From: JBBEDC01 sp040881505
GTDB lineage: Bacteria; Patescibacteriota; Andersenbacteria; UBA10190
Assembly: GCA_040881505.1 (NCBI GenBank)
Contig: JBBEDC010000032.1
Location: forward strand, 1-24,673
Direction: 5' to 3'
Length of the DNA stretch: 24,673 bases
The notes below the pieces were generated by a model that was not told the DNA's origin, did not search any database, and saw only the letters and a list, made by a program, of their open reading frames with translations. The position numbers and the translations under genes were made by a program. Below, piece after piece: positions 22,024 through 24,673 of the stretch (positions within the stretch are counted from its first letter, which is position 1; each line of letters begins with the position of its first letter).

Positions 22024-22029
22024 GTTCCT

Positions 22030-23247
22030 ATGCCGATTTATTCCTTCGAAGGCCGTAAAGAACAAACGGGAGAACTTGTGTCTGGTATGCGCGAGGCAGC
22101 ATCGCATTCGATGCTGGGGCAAGACTTGCTAGCCGAGGGAGTGCTGCTTACCCGCTTTGAGGAGAAAAAGCAGCGCATGCAGGGAACGTCTGTTCTTTCA
22201 GCTATCTTCCAGCGCATTCCGATTATCGAGAAAGTGTTATTCGCCCGATACTTCGCCTTGATGTTGCGGGCCGGACTTGATGTGAAGCGGGCGTTGAGCA
22301 CGCTGCAGATGCAAACGCGCAGTAAGCCAATGAAAGAAGCGTTGGGAGCAGTTCATCAAGGGATTGAGCGAGGACAGACACTGGCTGATAGCATGGCTGG
22401 ATATCCTCAAGCCTTCTCGCCCCTCTTCATTAGCTTCGTTAAAGTTGGAGAGTCGACCGGGCGGTTGCAGGAGTCGTTAGAGATTTTGGCGGCGCAGCTT
22501 CAGAAAGAGTTTGAGCTGCGACGGGCAATCCGAGGTGGGATGTTATACCCGATTGTTATTCTCGTAGCCTTGGTCGCGGTTGGATTTGCCATGATGGTGT
22601 TTGTTATTCCGAAGCTGGTAGAGGTCTTTGATGGATTCGATGTGGAATTGCCGCTTATGACTCGCATCTTAATTACCATGAGTGAGTTCTTTGAGACATT
22701 TTGGTATTTGGTGCTGCTAGGGGGCTTTGGTATATTCGCGGGGATTTGGAGTTTGCTTCGGGTTCAGTCAGTTAAAGAAACGGTAATGCATGGTTTGTTA
22801 TTCTCTCCTATTATTGGTCCGATTATGCAGCAGATCAACCTCGCTCGATTTAGCCGCAACTTGAGCTCTCTGCTTTCTAGCGGCGTGTCCTTTATTGAAT
22901 CGCTGCAGATTTTAGGGAGTAACACTCCGCATCCGAGCTACGCTCACGTGTTTCAAGCAGCTGAAGATCACGTTAAGCAAGGGAAAACCCTCAGTGAGTT
23001 TCTGATAGATTTCAAGCGACTCTTTCCGCCATTAGTTACGAACATCATCCGCGTTGGAGAAGAAACTGGGGAATTGGATGAAGTACTGAAAGAAGTTGCG
23101 TTGTTTTACGAAGGAGAAGTAGATCAGACGATGAAGAACCTCACTTCAATTATGGAGCCGATTCTGATGGTGGCAATTGGTCTGGCCGTTGGTGCTTTGG
23201 CCATATCCATCATTTCGCCGATTTACAGCCTGGTGAACGTCATTTAG
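22030..23247 (+). CDS. pilC: Type IV pilus inner-membrane platform protein PilC
   Basis: A 405-residue GspF/PilC protein of the usual length with two homologous T2SSF domains: the first around residues 70-190 (ARYFALMLRAGLDVKRAL, FVKVGESTGRLQESLEILA), the second around 265-400 (LARFSRNLSSLLSSGVSF, IIRVGEETGELDEVLKEV). The hydrophobic stretches near 173-200, 220-245 and 376-400 are membrane helices. It anchors the PilB ATPase and passes pilins into the fibre. The N terminus MPIYSFEGRKE is typical. The prepilin-like gene follows after 34 nt. Confidence 0.96.
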   Translation: MPIYSFEGRKEQTGELVSGMREAASHSMLGQDLLAEGVLLTRFEEKKQRMQGTSVLSAIFQRIPIIEKVLFARYFALMLRAGLDVKRALSTLQMQTRSKPMKEALGAVHQGIERGQTLADSMAGYPQAFSPLFISFVKVGESTGRLQESLEILAAQLQKEFELRRAIRGGMLYPIVILVALVAVGFAMMVFVIPKLVEVFDGFDVELPLMTRILITMSEFFETFWYLVLLGGFGIFAGIWSLLRVQSVKETVMHGLLFSPIIGPIMQQINLARFSRNLSSLLSSGVSFIESLQILGSNTPHPSYAHVFQAAEDHVKQGKTLSEFLIDFKRLFPPLVTNIIRVGEETGELDEVLKEVALFYEGEVDQTMKNLTSIMEPILMVAIGLAVGALAISIISPIYSLVNVI

Positions 23248-23281
23248 AACATACCTCCGAGTTTTTAGGACAAATATACGC

Positions 23282-24673
23282 ATGAGGCGGCACTTACAAG
23301 GTTCAGAGCATACAGCGCAGGCCAGCCGCGGATTTACGATGATCGAAATTTTGATCACGACGTTTATTATCGGCACAGTTGTAACCGGACTGTTCGGCCT
23401 ATTCGTGCTATCAATGCGCATCTCGCACGAAACGGAGAAACGCATCGTAGCAGTTGCGCTGGCGAATGAGAGAATGGAGATGGTGCGCAACTTGCCATAT
23501 GTGAATGTAGGAACGGCGGGCGGTGTCCCGGCCGGCCCGATAGAGCAGGAAGAGCAGATAGAGCGCAACGGCTTAACATATACGGTGACGACAGATATTC
23601 GTTTCGTTGATGACTATTACGATGCCCAGGCTCCGGGAACAACCCAGGATGAAGCCAAGGTTACTATTTGTCACCAGCCGGGAACTTCTTCAGAAAGGAC
23701 ACTAGTTGTAGGAGCTCCGTCTCTTGATGCTCACTTAGCCCATGGAGATACTCAAGGGGCTTGCGGTGAGGGCGGACAGGGAACAGAGCCGGAGGATGAG
23801 TTTAATACGGATTACAAACAAGTACGGGTGGAGGTATCCTGGAGCAGTCGAGTTGGTGCCACGCCAGTGCTCTTAATTACCTACGTGGTTCCCCAAGGGA
23901 TTGAAGGCGGGAACCAGGGCGGAACGCTCGACTTTTTAGCGCTTGATTCGAATGGCCAGGGCATTGCTGGTGCGACAGTGCATTTGATAAACGACAATGT
24001 TAACCCTCCAATTAGCTACACGGGTAATACTCTAACAAATATCGAAGGAAGATTCATTGTGCCTGGTTTGCCAGAAAGTTCTGATTCGTACGAGATTAGT
24101 GTTACCAAGGATGGATATACGACCGAGCAGACCTATGATGCGTCGGGCACGTTTGTTCCCGACCCTGACCACTCTCATTTATCAATGGTCTTGCGAGAAG
24201 TTACTTCCAAAACTTTTGTTATCGATCTTCTGTCACAGATGAGCATCAAAACTGTGGACGAGGAAGGGGTAGCTTTGCCAGGCATTGCATACACGCTACG
24301 GGGAACAAAAACTATCGGCCAAGAAGATGGAGAGCCGGTATATGTTCTCAACGAGGAAGATGGGGTAACCGACAGTAGCGGAGAGGTCCTGTATCCGGAT
24401 ATTGTTTGGGACGCATACGCGTTCAACATTAATACAGTTGAATCCCCTTACAACATTAAGGAAACTTCGGTAGTATCCCCCTTTGCTATTGAGCCCGGAG
24501 AAACGCTGCATATAGATGCGATACTTGTTCCGTGGAATCCCCACACACTTCATGTCACTGTTGTTTCTCCTGATGGGGAGCCAATTAACGATGCGACGGT
24601 GCAGCTGACCAACGGCAGTGAGTACGACCCGATACTCGTAACGGGAGTACTTGGGCAGGTGTTTTTCGATGAG
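23282..24673 (+). CDS. Large prepilin-like surface protein, incomplete at the window end
   Basis: 464 codons are open from ATG 23282 to the window end with no stop. The prepilin leader ends RG17|F18TMIE22, the standard cleavage site with Glu+5, followed by a hydrophobic helix (IEILITTFIIGTVVTGLFGL). The pilin-like body (about 95-205, TYTVTTDIRFVDDYYD ... TDYKQVRVEVSW) is interrupted by a Cys/His module, C130-H131 ... H151-x2-H154-G-D ... C161. Then come at least two carboxypeptidase-regulatory-like beta domains (216-300; 320-415) and the start of a third (421-464), each opening with a GxxL/V-pattern strand. Likely a pilus-tip or surface-display adhesin assembled by PilB/PilC. Confidence 0.85.
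   Translation, partial: MRRHLQGSEHTAQASRGFTMIEILITTFIIGTVVTGLFGLFVLSMRISHETEKRIVAVALANERMEMVRNLPYVNVGTAGGVPAGPIEQEEQIERNGLTYTVTTDIRFVDDYYDAQAPGTTQDEAKVTICHQPGTSSERTLVVGAPSLDAHLAHGDTQGACGEGGQGTEPEDEFNTDYKQVRVEVSWSSRVGATPVLLITYVVPQGIEGGNQGGTLDFLALDSNGQGIAGATVHLINDNVNPPISYTGNTLTNIEGRFIVPGLPESSDSYEISVTKDGYTTEQTYDASGTFVPDPDHSHLSMVLREVTSKTFVIDLLSQMSIKTVDEEGVALPGIAYTLRGTKTIGQEDGEPVYVLNEEDGVTDSSGEVLYPDIVWDAYAFNINTVESPYNIKETSVVSPFAIEPGETLHIDAILVPWNPHTLHVTVVSPDGEPINDATVQLTNGSEYDPILVTGVLGQVFFDE

Overview
The window reads as a compact bacterial chromosome segment. Genes are tightly packed, several share start/stop overlaps, and no rRNA, tRNA, CRISPR array or transposase was seen. The best guess is a member of the Patescibacteria (CPR), inferred from the gene set: a UvrD-like helicase fused to a nuclease, a Pif1-like helicase with a DNA-binding tail, YwbE, a HAD-UbiA fusion, PilB/PilC and a large prepilin-like surface protein. 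This placement is inferred, not proven.

Layout. (1) 1-740: a self-contained unit with consensus promoter, Shine-Dalgarno (SD), a secreted protein of unknown function and a terminator. (2) 740-2077 (-): glutamate dehydrogenase, divergent from (3) 2166-5788: an ArsR-type regulator, glutaredoxin, FMN reductase, CcdA, a MerT-like membrane protein, a DsbA-like thiol oxidoreductase and a PPC/DUF296 protein. This looks like a thiol-redox or soft-metal module. The same dyad, TTAAG-N6-CTTAA, lies in front of arsR/gdh and again directly in front of dsbA, suggesting one small regulon. (4) 5854-8161: YwbE, an alpha/beta hydrolase and a Pif1 helicase, coupled by ATGA and GTGA overlaps. (5) 8289-12335 (-): a HAD-UbiA fusion, a DprE1-like oxidase and a DprE2-like reductase. 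Together they would make polyprenyl-phosphate-arabinose from PRPP and polyprenyl phosphate. A second self-contained unit (unknown membrane protein) sits between dprE1 and dprE2. (6) 12393-17401: MscS channel, Lgt and a UvrD-nuclease fusion. (7) 17476-19613: a coiled-coil protein built on a 21-bp tandem repeat, convergent with a GlcD/D-lactate-dehydrogenase-like flavoprotein. (8) 19676-20191: a membrane-anchored cupredoxin without any cysteine, ended by a strong terminator. (9) 20287-24673: pilB, pilC and the start of a large prepilin-like protein that runs off the window.

Expression signals are the most striking feature. At least eight genes have a -10 hexamer, usually with an upstream TG, ending only 6-8 nt before the start codon, and no SD. 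This predicts leaderless mRNAs. The two self-contained units (genes at 174 and 9538) instead carry TTGACA promoters, 5' leaders, clear SD sequences and their own terminators, so they look like inserted cassettes comparable to phage 'morons'.
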